Shown: one piece after another, positions 41,611-61,855 of the stretch
Layout: each line of letters opens with the position of its first letter
How positions within the stretch are numbered: the stretch's first letter is position 1
NCBI RefSeq assembly: GCF_900324485.2
Contig: NC_046646.1
Location: forward strand, 22,726,197 to 22,790,196
DNA from: Mastacembelus armatus
Lineage: Eukaryota > Chordata > Actinopteri > Synbranchiformes > Mastacembelidae
Reading direction: 5' to 3'
Length of the DNA: 64,000 bases
Made by a program: the position numbers and the translations under genes
Notes under the pieces: model-generated
The model's database searches: none
Told to the model about the DNA's origin: nothing
What the model saw: the letters and a program-made list of their open reading frames with translations, nothing else

Positions 41611-42760
41611 CTTTTGATAACACACAAACTAAACAGAGAAAATCCAGCTGTGAAAAGGATCTTTCTCGGATCAGATGCAAACTACAAATGAGCATTTCTG
41701 AGATTCCCAGCACTGCACAGTAATAATAAAGTGATTTAGGACAGAAGGGACGTGATCCGAATGTGAAAAGCCGCCCCAGCCGAGTGGATCTGTGCCGCCC
41801 AGACCTCGGCGGCCTTGCGTGCTCGTGTCTTTTGCTGTTTTTATAAAGGGCAAAGCTCTGAGGCCCTCTGACAGATACACACATGTAATTGGAAGCGTCT
41901 GGTTTTGCGTGTCAGCCTGTGGGCTCAGTGCTTCTGTCTACACGTACAGAGAATCCGACCCGTACACACACTTAAAAGTCCAGTCGCAGTATATCACGAG
42001 CCGACGTCACAGGTGTACTTCTACCCTGATCTATGGCCTGTGAGAGAAGGGAGTGTCGTCCTCAAAACCCGGAGGAGCACACACAACATGGTTTGTGTTT
42101 ATTTCTGTGCAACACACGTGTGAGTCAGAACATGTTTGAAGAGAGTTAAACAGAGTTGGGAATAATAATGTTTGCACGTGACTTTAATTGAGTTATTATT
42201 TACTGAAGGTTTAAGTGTATTTATTTTAGCGTACATGCTGAGGTTTGACAATACGATGAGTTTATGTTACCTATTTTAAAAAATCCTCCAAATTAAAACA
42301 CAAAAGTCGTTTTCTGCTCTTCTCTTTCATAACCACACATAGAACCATGTCTGATTTTATGCCACGCTGTGGGCGAAGGTTGGGAAGGTTCTGGCACTAA
42401 CGCGGGTTGGTTTGGGTTATGGTTTCAGTTGAAAGTACTTGGTTAATGTTAGAAAAACATCTCAGTGTTGTACTTTGTTTGGCAGCGACTGTGGCCACTG
42501 TAGGAACTGGAGAACGAACAGCAGTCTCCTGTGGAAAGGCCCGATGACGTGTTGAGCCATCCGTCCACCCTGACCTCCTCCCCCTGCGACTTTGTCGGCG
42601 TGTAATAAAGTCACGTGACTTCCGTCTCTGCTCCCCACAGAGCATGAGGGCCAGTTTATGGTCTGACAGAACTAGTTTGCAAGGCGTCTTGTCTGACCAT
42701 GTCGGAAATCAGGAGTGTTGATATCTGATCCGAACGGCCACACTCGAAGGGAAGGAGACA
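38341..42760. other. Gene desert with a possible conserved element
   Basis: The stretch at about 40560-41130 has balanced composition and few simple repeats, unlike its AT-rich surroundings, and reads like regulatory DNA (for example CCTGCTTATAAAAGCCATAA near 40760). A (GT)n tract lies at 41576-41607. No coding exon is evident. Confidence 0.5.
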
Positions 42761-42790
42761 AAATAAATAAATAAATAAATAAATAAATAA
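42761..42790. repeat. (AAAT)n microsatellite
   Basis: About 7.5 copies of AAAT. Confidence 0.93.
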
Positions 42791-45700
42791 GGATAATCAA
42801 CTCTTCAGACCTGGTCTCCAGAACTACAGTCAAACTAACTTCTAAAACAACCTACTCATACATGCATCCTGCTGCCCTTATTTTGGGCCTTTGGTCTTTT
42901 AAGTCACTGACAGAAGAACCTGTGTCAAGGACAAAATCTAAAATAAGAGCTCTGCTCAGTTTTCAATCCCTGCACACCTGATGTTATAAATGATCTTTAA
43001 AAAGAAGGTGAAACAGAGACAACAAAAGATAATTCTATCATTGACTAATATGATGTTTAAACAGATTTAATCTTAGGAACATGCTGATGTGTGATCTCTG
43101 TATGTAGCACCACCTGATAAATTCAACTAAAGGGACACCAGGAACCACAGTTTAGTCATTTTGTTATCACCAAAGGAAAATGATCCAAAGCACCTTCAGC
43201 TGCAGAGTCACAGGAAGCACAGTCCACAGATGACAGACTACTCTGACACAGAGAGCATTGCAAAATCCCAAATATCAGTTTGGACGGTACCAGCATGAGC
43301 TCGCTGATAAGGAAGCAGGATTCAACAACATGTGACACGAGCAGAATGAACCATAAATCCCACCCGGGGCTCAGCGAGTGGATGGAGCGAGCGGCCAGAT
43401 GTGGGACGGTGCTGCTGAGGAGGGAGACAGATTTATGGCCTCTTCTTTAATGAGGTAACATCCTTTTCACTCATAAGACTTTTAAGAACTTTTTTTTTTC
43501 CTCCCACATACAAGAGAAGTAATTCCTCTGGAAGTGAGGCGAGGATGCAGACAGGAACGAAGGCGGGAGGGGGAAAAAAGTGACACAAATGTAAAATTCA
43601 ACTTCTTTTTCTCGTTGCGTCACTGAAGCAGTTTGTGCTGAGGGGAGTTCAGGGAGTGAGGGGGAGGATGAAAAAACTGATAATGCTCCAGCAGCAGCAT
43701 AAAGAGAACAAGATGATCTACAATGCCCTGTGTGAACGCAGTGATTTGCAGCTTTAGTCCTTGCAGCTGGTGGGAAAATAGCAGAATTCCCAACAACTCT
43801 TTTACAGCTGATAAAGTAAAAAAGATAAAAAAGTTTGAAAATGAAATAAAACTTGGGTAAAGTGATGTTCACAAACTTCTAGGTCTAAGTTAGCAAATGT
43901 AAGAATTAATGATTATTCCTGAGATATTAAGCTAATTGTTTTATTTTGAAATCCCATATGTTGTAGTTTAACTGTGTTTGTCTCCTATTTTACAATCACA
44001 GCCGCTAATTGTTGTTAGCGTGGCAAAAACATACACTATAAACATTAGCTCTGAGCTGCTTTCCTGCCAGAATCCCACTGTCGGTGCAAACTGCAATAAC
44101 AAGACTCTTTTTTGGTCCCAGCTCAGAAAATCTGAGCCCAGAAAAGAGTAAAGGTGCAGAGTTAAAGGCAGCACAGGCAGCAATTAGCTTCAGATGTTTA
44201 TTGCTAACTGAAGCAAAGCATTTGGAAAAATGTAATAAAGTAGTAGAGAATTAATTCAATGTCAAATTCCACTTTAAATATGATATTAAGGAAGAAATCC
44301 TCACTGGAGCCTCAACGTGTTGTTCACATGGATTTCAGCATTTTCTCACCCTGTGGTTTTAACAGATTAATGGAAATTACAAGCCAAAATTAGCCGTGTT
44401 CTGTATTTGTAGTTGGATAACCAGTGAAACTGGACGTAAATGATGTGTAGCTTCTTCTAAAATAACCAACTGCTTTGTTTTACTGTTAATATTAGATATT
44501 GGTGGAATATCTGCAAGAAATTTCTGATTTCTTTGGATGTTTGCTCAGATTAAACCACATTTTCTTCAGGCTTCACGGGATAATGAGGCACAGATTTCAC
44601 TGTATTATGGAGCTCTTGAAACTCCTCAAGCATGAGATGGAGGCACCGTCAGAAATGATCTTCTACCTCAGACAATCTGTCATTAATCACATTGAAATAA
44701 CATGGAGCTTTGGGGATCACTTCCCCAGTTTGTAATATTATAAGTGATAACAGAGAATTTTCACTCTACAACCACAAACACAGATGCTCTGGACTTGGGG
44801 TCCCAGACTGTCTTTGGACTCTAAGCCCCTGGATCCATATTCTTGCTGCTTATCCCCAAACCCAGAAGCGTATTTCCAGTGTAAGTTACTAAACAGAAAA
44901 CACTCAGAGCAACTAAAAAACTAAATTCTATTAACTTGCACTGACATTAAACAAGCGAACGACCTGAACATCACCTCTGATCAAACCGCAGGCTCGCTAT
45001 TAAAAAACATTCAGACGGTGATTAGGGTCCTGCAGCAGATTGCATCGTATAAAACCGAAGGGCCCCAGCTTGTTTTTGCTGAGACGGTGGGCGGCCATTT
45101 ATGAGCTGCTAACATGAACGAAACAAGGTTTTAAAACAGAGTAGGTAACAGAGGATTTGTGTGGCTGCGCTCGGAGGCCTCGGTCTGAAACACTAGTGCA
45201 GATTGTGCTCTGCCTCCTCTGCTCATTATACACTCAGCAGTGTTTGAGCAGCACTGGAGGACCCTCCAAGAACGAGGACGCATGCCACCGATTTCATGAA
45301 TGGGCGCCGGTCCGCTCTCAAAATAAATGAGAGAAGAAAAAACAAGGTGGGTAAATACTGCAGAATTGAATTTCCGCAGAAGTGATGTAATCTGCCAACA
45401 CGGGTCAGACCAAGATGTTATTATCTTAATTTGGGGTTCATTAATCGCCGGTAGAGCGGGCTGATGACAGGGTTTCCACCTTGTCCCAGCTGCACGGAGC
45501 TGCCATCTGATTTAGGACGGCTCCCTGCCTCGGTATGTAAACCATTTGCAGCAGGAATGTATAAGCAAGCCGTAAAAACAGGATTTAGCCTGAGACGTAC
45601 AAGACAGATCGTGCTGTAAAACAACACACCCCATCCCCGCTGCAAACTTGTTTTGAGGAGGGGGTTGCATTGTTGGTTAGTTCTCACCAGCAGAGCCCAC

Positions 45701-46642
45701 AGGTTCAGAGCTGGGGCCTGGTAGATGTGAGGAGGAGGCGAGGGCGTGTTTCACGCTGAGGATGGATTATAGCCTCCCAAACTCTGTAATCCCCCTCACA
45801 AATAAACGATACGTAACGTACGACTCTCACGAGGAGGCCGAGACACTTCACGTACACTCACATTCACGTGTGCACACAGATGCATGCACAGCTCTCAGTG
45901 CAAACACTACCTGTTAGCTGAGAGACAAAGCCATAATCCAGAGTGAAATAAGACACAGCAGCCGTGCATGGGGAGAAACACTGACAGCGTGATGTGAGGC
46001 AGCAGAGCAGCTTAGCACCGACACATCCATCAGATTTCTGAACTCACACTGAATCGTGTTTAAAACACACGAGAGCGGGAAAAGCTCGGCTCTGCAGGAA
46101 GAGACTTTCACAATAATGTGCCTCCTGATAACTCCATGCTCTGATGGAAATTATGGAGCTGAACACTGAATTTCAAAATTCTAGCGATTTAGGGGAGAAT
46201 TCAAAATAAGACGCAGCAGTTTTATCTGTCAGAGTAAAGAGAAACACACTGACAGACGCTGTTCACTGTTCAGTTATGTCTGCACAAGAATGTTTAAGAA
46301 ACAATGACTTAACCTTAATCCTAAACCAAACAACCCAATGCAAACGCCGGGTTTCTCTGACATTTAAGGAGTCTTTAAAATTGTTCTTCACCATGTGAAC
46401 TGACTGAACGTCAGAGCCGCCTCTGAGGCATTTGGATGAATTTGAAACAAACTGTGACGCTGGGATCTTGGATTTTAATCACACAGAGGTGGAAGATGTT
46501 TCACAGGCAGAGTAGATGAAAATGAAACGAAATCTTCATCCATCATGTGACAAAAGCTGCAATGAAATCAGCTGTGACATCATGAGTTCAAGAGTTTGTT
46601 TCCTGCTGAGGTTTGGCTCTGACTGTACCTGATGCATTTTTA

Positions 46643-46674
<32 letters not shown>

Positions 46675-47198
46675 CAGCTGATACTGAGCACAATAGTGAA
46701 GTTATTGAAGTTAAGTCCAAATCTCTCCCACCACAACCGCACAGACTGTAGAAACTTCTAACCAGCCACCAACCAAATACTGAAAGTTTCTAAAAAAATA
46801 AAACTAAATGCAACATTTCACTTTCTAATTATTCCTTTTCACATTATGTGCAGTTCCTCTCCCTGCATTATCGACTCAAAGTCATGGACTGTGATGTCCT
46901 GAAATCCCCCAAACCTCCAGAAAGATCATCATGGACGTGGCCTCTGGGTCCTCATCGGTGCAGCATCTGCCTCCATCGTCCAGTCACGCTTTAGGTTTTG
47001 TGCAGATTTGCAGTCGTACAGTTAGATGATGCTGATGTGTGAGGACTATTGCAACTTGAGCTACAACTGAAGAAGCAATATTTCCTCCTGATAAGTTTTT
47101 GTGTAGTTTTCATCATCTGTGTCCTGTGGTTGGATTTATTTTTTAGTTAAACTTGACAAACCGGAGGCAGCGAAGTTTAGTTTGGATTTTAAACTGTA
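42791..47198. other. Gene desert with a possible conserved element
   Basis: The stretch at about 44980-45700 is less AT-rich and less repetitive than its surroundings and contains homeodomain-type words (TTAATTTGGGG, CATTAATCG), so it is a candidate conserved noncoding element. A (TG)n tract lies at 46644-46672. No coding exon is evident. Confidence 0.5.
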
Positions 47199-47248
47199 CC
47201 AGGCTCATGCACGTTCCAGGCTCATGCACGTTCCAGGCTCATGCATGT
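47199..47248. repeat. Three tandem copies of a 17-bp unit
   Basis: CCAGGCTCATGCACGTT is repeated three times; the last copy differs by one base near its end (GCATGT). Confidence 0.9.
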
Positions 47249-48109
47249 CAAGACATGAGCATTTATCATTCGCTGTGTTTCGTGTCCTCTGGCAGATTTT
47301 ATCTAAGACTCAGCCTTTACACCGACATGGGAGGTCCCAAAGCTTCCACTCTGACTCTGATAAAACAGGATTATTTAGGTTTTAGGAAACAATTTGTTAC
47401 TGATGTTTTTGATGCAACTTTTTCACTGATGCAGGACAATGAAATTGGTGCAGGAGCCACAATCTGTCTCCTCAGCATCTCGCTACTATAAACTGTTGTG
47501 ACTCAGCCTTTAGTCACCAAACTCCCTGTCACGTGTCATGTGGTTGGTTGTAATAATCACGTCAGGACCGATGTAGTCCTGTCTTGTCACGCCCAGCAGG
47601 TCTGCAGAAATTCAAGTCCGTGTCTGAATTGAGGCTGAGAGTCTCAGTTATTTGACACATTGTGATTTTGTATCAACCCGTTTTAATGTGAAGCATCAAA
47701 CTGCATCGAAGATTTTGTTGTTTAAAGGTTCAGAAGAGTTTTGGAGACGGTGCGATCACTGAGCTGGGTGCTGGTCACACACAGTTAGACAACAAAAACG
47801 CAGCTTTGCACCAGCTCAAAATCTACTTACTTGCATTAGTTTAACCTTCATCTGCAAAACGAGCAAACTGAATTATGATGATGTAAAACATGAGCTGAGC
47901 TTTGGTGTGCAGTATTTTAAAGGTGCAGTGATTCTGTTGTGGAGTGACAGGCCGGTAAGTTTCTGTGAAGTGATATTTAAATGGACGTCAGGGCACCGTG
48001 AATTCAATCTTTTAGAAAACCTTTTCTCTAATTTGAGTGACTGGTTTCTCCTCCTTTGTATTTGCTGGTCATCCTGTCATTGCTTATGATGAGAGTGTTT
48101 AAGAATGAA
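47249..48109. other. Gene desert, nothing notable
   Basis: No exon, repeat or motif cluster that I can support. Confidence 0.6.
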
Positions 48110-48500
48110 AATGGCAGCATCCACAAACCACTGACGTCACTCACAAAGAAAAGCCGCTCTCTTCTAATGAGCTACTCCCTCACTTCCCAGCATCGCCCAT
48201 AATTTAGCTGCCCTGTATTTGGATAAAGAATAACCGCCAGTGTAATTGGTTCAGCTTGGTGGCAGGCAGCACAAATGCTTCTCATGCAAATGAGGTAAAT
48301 GTGTACATGAAATTACAGCTTGTCATTCTGCATAACGCAGCGTCGAGTCGGACGATCTGCAGAAGAAACCGTCCAGACGAGGCAGCAGGAGTGGAGTTAG
48401 AAAAGAGCTGAATGAAAATCTCCACACGGCAAAGATGATTTCTTACTCTCTGAGGCTGCTGTTTGATTGGATTACGGCACAAATGTGTTTTGCAGAGGAT
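48110..48500. promoter_or_regulatory. Candidate regulatory element with an octamer site
   Basis: Contains a perfect octamer ATGCAAAT at 48284-48291, a CRE-like TGACGTCA near 48131, and TAATTGG-type homeodomain words in a stretch free of simple repeats. It looks like conserved noncoding DNA, but that can only be confirmed by comparison with other fish. Confidence 0.3.
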
Positions 48501-55778
<7,278 letters not shown>

Positions 55779-55820
55779 GTGTGTGTGTGTTGGTAAAGGT
55801 GTGTGTGTGTGTGTGTGTGA
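55779..55820. repeat. Interrupted (TG)n microsatellite
   Basis: Two TG tracts separated by TTGGTAAAGG. Confidence 0.93.
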
Positions 55821-58800
55821 GTTGGGAGCTTTGATTTGATGTTTCTGACCAGTGCAAGTATAAAGTGAGGATCAACATGGATACGTGCAGCTTTTCTGAC
55901 ATCTGACACTGAATTACATCTTTTGCTTTATAGTTCAAAAAATTAATTCTAGCTCTTCCCAAAATATAAATTTTATCGTCAACTACTTCCACTACCCTCA
56001 GTAATCATTTTGTCTTCAAGACCTCGGAAAATAATCGCAAATGCCCGTAATATTTCTCTTTGTGCCTGAATAATAATAATAATAATAATGATAATAATAA
56101 TGATAATTTAAAAATCCACAGACAATCTGACCAGGAAAAAAACACGACAAGCAAATCTTAATTTTTCAGGAAGAAATTAAAAATGTGTGAAAATTCAACT
56201 TCATAAAAAGAAATCAGACTTTAAGCTAAACCAGATAAACACCAGGGCACCACCAAAACATCAAACAACATGTGGTTTTACATTTAAAGTTTCTTTAAGC
56301 TGTTTCTTGGGCCTCAGAGATTCTCATCATGACCTCGTGGTGACCTTTGGCTCAAACAATTAGTTAAAAATTCACTGATAATTTCTATCCAGCAAAAAAA
56401 TGTCTGGTTTCGGTTCCTCAGCTGTAAAAATTGCATCATTTTCTCTGTGTTGTTTTTACTGGTCCCTGCATCCTGAGCTGCTGCATAAACCTGAAGTGCC
56501 CGTGGTTCAGCACAGGTGATGAATTTAGAAATGAAACTAGAGCCACAAAAATCAGTAAACGCTCACACCTGTTGCCTGAATGCAAACATTCGTATGACTT
56601 TACAGAATCCACATCGAATTGATTGATTAATCTAGAACTGTATTGATCTGTTTGTCTTGCTGCAGAGTTTCTGTGCTACACCACATCACGTTTCTTTCCA
56701 CGGACGATGGCAAAGTTTCGGAGGTTTTCTTTGAATCAGAAAACATTTCTGCTGCCGACAAAATAAAAGTGTTCAAACTACCTGCAGGTGTCAGGACAGT
56801 GGTGAAGTGTTTATGGCTCAAATCAGTATCGTTTCATTACATCTATATAAAGTGCCCAGATCATTACTGATAAAAAAAAAAAAAAAAAGAGCTTAAGCGA
56901 CTTGTCAGATAAACAAAAAAAAGCTAAAAGGTATTTACAGAAAGTGTTGGAGTTTATGTCAGTTTCCGTCACTGTCACCTCTCCGCTGCACATTCCAGCC
57001 GTCCTGCTCTTATCTTTATGGGCTGAGCTCGGGCAGACTTACAGCAGCTTGAGCACCGTTCCTGGAGCTTTGAGATGCAGATGACCAGGGAGCAGACGTT
57101 CATGGAGACGACAATCGCTTATCAATGGGCAGATGACAGAAGAGAAGACAATATATAACAGAAGAAAGCAGCGTCTGACATGGTGGAGATCCACTGGAGA
57201 GTTTCCTGTGCTGAGATAATAAAAGAAATGAGAAAGTGGAAAAAAGATGTTTTGCAGTAGTAAAAGCAAATGGTCTGGTAAAGCTCCCAAAGGACAAACT
57301 TTAAACTTTATTTAGTCGAGTTGGAGCTTGAGAATAATAATAATTTTATTCATGCAGTTAAACTAAACCTTAAACCCTAAAAACTTACATCAGCACCGAC
57401 CAAAAGCTGCTTAAACAAAAATAATCTCATCAGTTTTATTCTTATTTTGCAAACACTAATGACTGAAAACTCACATAAGTCATATTATGTTTGCTACTTA
57501 GAAAACATTCAGCAGGAGTTAAAACATATTTCAGAAAATTCAGCATTTGTTGCGATAAAATAACATCTTCAGGATTCCTGCAGGGAGACTGGATTAAATC
57601 TGAGGGGCTGTTGGTGACTGACTGATCCGGTTACATCTGCTGATGGAGTGTAACATGCTGAAGCTGCAGGATAAAATAAAGAGTTACCGAGACACAAACG
57701 ATGATCTGAGGGACTGGTAGGTTTTTAAATATTAAAATGTATTTTGTAAGCACCAACTGTCCATGTTGATGTCCTTCAACATGGACAGTTCACAGGACAC
57801 AGTTTTCACTGGGGGAAAACAGTTTCTGCAGCAGATGAGATTCTGTGGATCATCCAGTGACAGCTCAATTTATTTTAAATCTAATTTGGAAAAGGTTTTA
57901 AAGCTTTGAGCGACACAAATAAATGAACACTGACAAAAGTAAAGTATCGAAGAAGTGAAAGAAAATTATTTCCTCAGAACTTTTCAATGTAAACACACAC
58001 ACACACACACACAAAGAAATACATATCAGACATTTGGCTCAATGAGATGAACTCTGACCCCAAACAGGAGTAGGATATGTTTAAATTCAGTGCAATGGGT
58101 CATTTTTAAACCTTGTCCCGCTGCTGGAGGACACTGACTGAGGTTTCTTCTCCCATCAGGCACTGGGCCTCCGAGGGACGCCTGAACCGCAATGACGTGA
58201 CCCAGTTTGCCCACATTTCCCAGAACGAGGAGGAGCTGCCATGTCTAATTGTGCCCAATGGGTTTAATTAAGTTTGCGTGACGGCGTGGATGCAGCCAGA
58301 GGTGGATACATATACTGTACGAGCCCCTGTATGATAAACAGTCGGGGCTGAGCGTGCTCTGCAGTGTTTTCTGTGTGGAGCGTGTCCATCTTTGAACGAG
58401 GGGGGATATTTGTTTGAAAATGTAGAGTTGAGGGTAAGCACTCTGAAGAGCAGGGAAGCAGTGTCTATTGAAAAATCTACACGATGACACAAACAATCAT
58501 GAGGAGAATTCATAACACGGCCAAGATGGCTCCTTGTGACCTATTTTGGATGTTTCCCCTGGCAAAGCAGCAAGAGGGGAGAGAGAGAGAGGGAGCAGGG
58601 GACGAGTGGAAGCAAATGGGGTTGATAGCAAAATATGAAGAGACTATTACTGCTGCCCAGGTCTTTCAGCACCTTATGTGATAACAAGTGAAGAGGAAGA
58701 AGAAGAGGGCTGTGGCTAAATGTGTGAGAAAGATGCACTGAGAGAGAAAGAAAGGACAGAGAAGTGGAGGAGAAACTGATGCAGAACGAGACAGAGGGGC

Positions 58801-60132
58801 AGAGTGAGAGGGGGTGGGTGCACGGCCAGTATTGCATTTCATCTCTGTGTAGTGGACGTCTTAATCAACAGTGTCAGGGTTTCTTTCTGGAGGCTGCATG
58901 GTGTGTTTCACGCTGACAGCGGAGCTAACGTGAGCGGCAAACGGGACAGAGAGGAGGATGTGCCTTCGCTCGGCGCAGAAACAGCATCAACTTCATTAAA
59001 ATACAGAAATTGTTGTCAATGCATGTTATTTTGTGTCATTAGGAACGTGACAGGCGCCTGTAAAGAACTGAAATATGTAAATTACAACAAAAATCAAGTT
59101 TGACTGAGTGGTTTGCTGTCAACATTATAATAGTTGTTGAATTTGTTGCCTTACAAAATAAAATACAAGCAGAGTAAATGTAAACACACCCAACGACAAC
59201 AATGTCACATTTAGCTATTTTACAGTTTTGCACATGAATGAAGCTCAATATAATCCCAACATCATCCACAATCTGCTGAGGGGCTGCAGGGAATAATACA
59301 GGAATATAACACTGGCACAAAAGGATCAATATTAGAGACACTATGATAAAATCAGTAAAAGTTTCAAAGCACCACAGACATGGATAAAATAAAAAAACAG
59401 ACGTATTCATGTTTTGTTTTGATATGATTTTCTTTAAACAAACTTCTAAAACTAATAAACTTTCATGTGTTCATTGAGATTTCATATTTATGATACATTT
59501 CTGTCAAAGTCTGTGCACTAACTTATTTTACTTTGAGTCATGTGGATCTTTTAATTTACATGATCTCAGTCTTTATTTGTTTTGAGGTTTATTTTTTGTC
59601 TGTTTTCATGAGATAATTAAAGTTTATTATATTAAAAAAAAACACTTCAGCACTGCTTCCTTTTGATACTGAAGGAAAAGTATTGAAGTGAGGAGCCAGT
59701 GTTGAATTGATGATGCATTGAAGGTAAAGCAGCTCATGAGACCTGAATTTAATACAAATCAGTTGTGTGTTTTCACCTTTAAATCTAAAAGTAGAAACTT
59801 CTCACTCTGGGTAAAGAAATCAGAGGCTCCACTATTTACTTTTCATCCCTGACAGTGGAAAACAACTTTATGCAACACAAATACTGTCTCCAAACCATAA
59901 CTGATTAAATGAAACTGACAAACCTGTACTTTATAATGAAAATATTAAAACTAGATGAACTAAAACAAAGCAGTGCCTGTAATGGACCTTAAAGGTTGGA
60001 GACGATATGAACCTTTAAATAATATAATAAAAACCTATAACCAACGTTATGAACTATCACCTATGGAAACATCAGAAAATATTACAAGACCGTGAAAGAA
60101 AATAGAACAAAGGGTAAAAAAACAAACATATT
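55821..60132. other. Gene desert close to hand1, no coding exon seen
   Basis: Contains an (AAT)n tract at about 56069-56107, an A-run near 56873-56889, and a (CA)n tract at 57993-58013. The stretch at about 58130-58480 is richer in CpG and less repetitive and may be regulatory. A purine-rich stretch follows at about 58570-58810. Confidence 0.5.
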
Positions 60133-60830
60133 TTAGCACTTAAGCACTAAATATTTTAAGGCCATAAAGGAATATAAAGGAATATCAGTGGAGCAAATCT
60201 GCGCACACGTCGGTACATCCGTGTGAAATAAAGGGCATGAAGTTTTGACTGATGATAATTTATTGTGAGACGGGTGGACAGTGAAATATGCTGCAAACTG
60301 CCGTGGTGTAAACAGTGAGCAGGCCGGGAGAGCTTTTATGGAATACATGTAACCCTGCTGGAAGGTGACACCTCCTGATTTATGGCTGTATTTAGATAAG
60401 ACGCGGCCGTAAATGGTTTCTAAATAGCGTCAAGGTCATGCAATGTAATGGGATAATGTTTTTAGGCGATGGAGATAAGATGATATGTTTAGTGTGTGAG
60501 GACCTGTGGAGAATTAATTCGGAGATAAAGCCTCTACAGGCCTTTTCCTTATACTGCTGCGGTATGATGACAAGAGGCCGTGGACGGTGCCTGTTCCAAA
60601 ACAATCCATCAGACCTTTCATTTACACTTATAGGAGCGCCCCGAAATATACCTGGTGTTATTACTGGAAAAGGAGACGTGGATAAATTCTCCTCGGGCCT
60701 TTCCGCTCTGATTATTTTGTCTAAATTCAGCCATCCCGTGCACAAAACGAGCATTACGCATTTACCAAAATAATAAAACAAGCGTTAGGTCAAAAGAGCA
60801 GCGGATAAGACCGAGAAGGAGGAAAATAAT
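60133..60830. promoter_or_regulatory. Candidate hand1 enhancer with GATA and T-box-like motifs
   Basis: A 700-bp stretch with balanced composition about 0.7-1.4 kb upstream of the hand1 promoter. It contains AGATAAG at 60394 and 60473, AGATAAA at 60523, GGATAAG near 60802, a T-box-like AGGTGTC (- strand) near 60368, and a nuclear-receptor half site CAAGGTCA at 60431. GATA and T-box factors act in the heart and mesoderm, where HAND1 is expressed, so an enhancer role is reasonable but inferred. Confidence 0.4.
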
Positions 60831-61441
60831 CTCATCATTTCAGAGTAAATTAATGGCGCATTGCAACAATTTGAAGATAAATTGTCTGTTAATTCTAAAA
60901 GAATATCTGCCTTGACTCCATAAACAGAATCAGCGTTAGGCCAGATCACAAAGCTACATATCAAAAATGAGGGTTTTAGTTTTGCGTCTACATGGACACA
61001 ACGTGTAGATTTGTCATTAGATTGTTCTTTTGTCTTTTGTGATTATTTCCTTTTGAAGTCATGTGCGCACCTGCAAAATCCTATTCCCATATTTTTTATC
61101 TTTAAACGCCTGTTGCACTTGGACAGTCCGAGTATAATAAGATAATTATTTCCACCACTGAGTTACAGCAGCAGCTAATTAAACAGGTAGGTCTTAGTCT
61201 TAACATGTGGTGCGTAAACTCTGTGCGTAAAACTCCTCCAGGACTCAGAAAAGACATTCAAACCAACATTTTAAATCAAAACCTTAAACTACTTCCCCCC
61301 CGCACACACACACACTTGTCTGTGCAGCCAGTAACTAACTCCAGCGGGCAGATATTTGCTCCTAGTGTAGTGAGAATATGGCACCATAGCGCATGTTATT
61401 ACAGCCTCTCCACATTCCCCTCCCATCCTGGGCGCTTTCCG
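60831..61441. other. Proximal upstream region of hand1
   Basis: No exon. AT-rich, with a short CA run near 61303-61315. Probably part of the hand1 regulatory region. Confidence 0.5.
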
Positions 61442-61503
61442 CTATTGGCTGCGCCCTTTCCACGCTGACATCCAAATCATATAAACCTGGAGGCCTCACA
61501 CCT
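61442..61503 (+). promoter_or_regulatory. hand1: hand1 core promoter
   Basis: An inverted CCAAT box (ATTGG, 61444-61448) is followed by a TATA box (ATATAAA, 61479-61485) 31 bases later. Transcription is expected to start near 61510, giving a 5' UTR of about 345 bases. TCACACCT (61496-61503), a T-box site in reverse, sits between the TATA box and the expected start. Confidence 0.65.
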
Positions 61504-61855
61504 TCACCGGGGTCACATTTCTTGGGTAAATGAGAGCAGCCTCTTCAGGGAAACAATCGCAAGACCTAAACACAAGTGGACCCTGCACTTTCGCCGAGAC
61601 TTGTTCTCTGGAATTATAAACTTTTTACGGCCTATTTCCCCTCGGCTGAAGTCGCGTTCAGAATGACGACGAAGCACAAGTCGGTGGCTGCGTTTGGGTT
61701 GACTCGTTAATGAATTCGAGGGAATACATATTTAAGTATTGAATGAGTCCTGTTGGTTGGAGATCTCCGAGCAGAGACCGTTGTGGGGCAGCAGCAGAGA
61801 GAGACCGAGGTCCACGGACAACCCGGCAACGACCGTATTTTCTCCCCCGCTCAGC

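Noticed and set aside
60438-60773. Overlapping frames on both strands, 111 and 129 codons
   Set aside because: Both strands being open over the same span, with GATA sites and no splice signals, fits noncoding regulatory DNA better than an exon.
61739-61855. An in-frame N-terminal extension of HAND1
   Set aside because: The open frame upstream has only a TTG at 61739 and no ATG; the ATG at 61856 matches the HAND1 family start.
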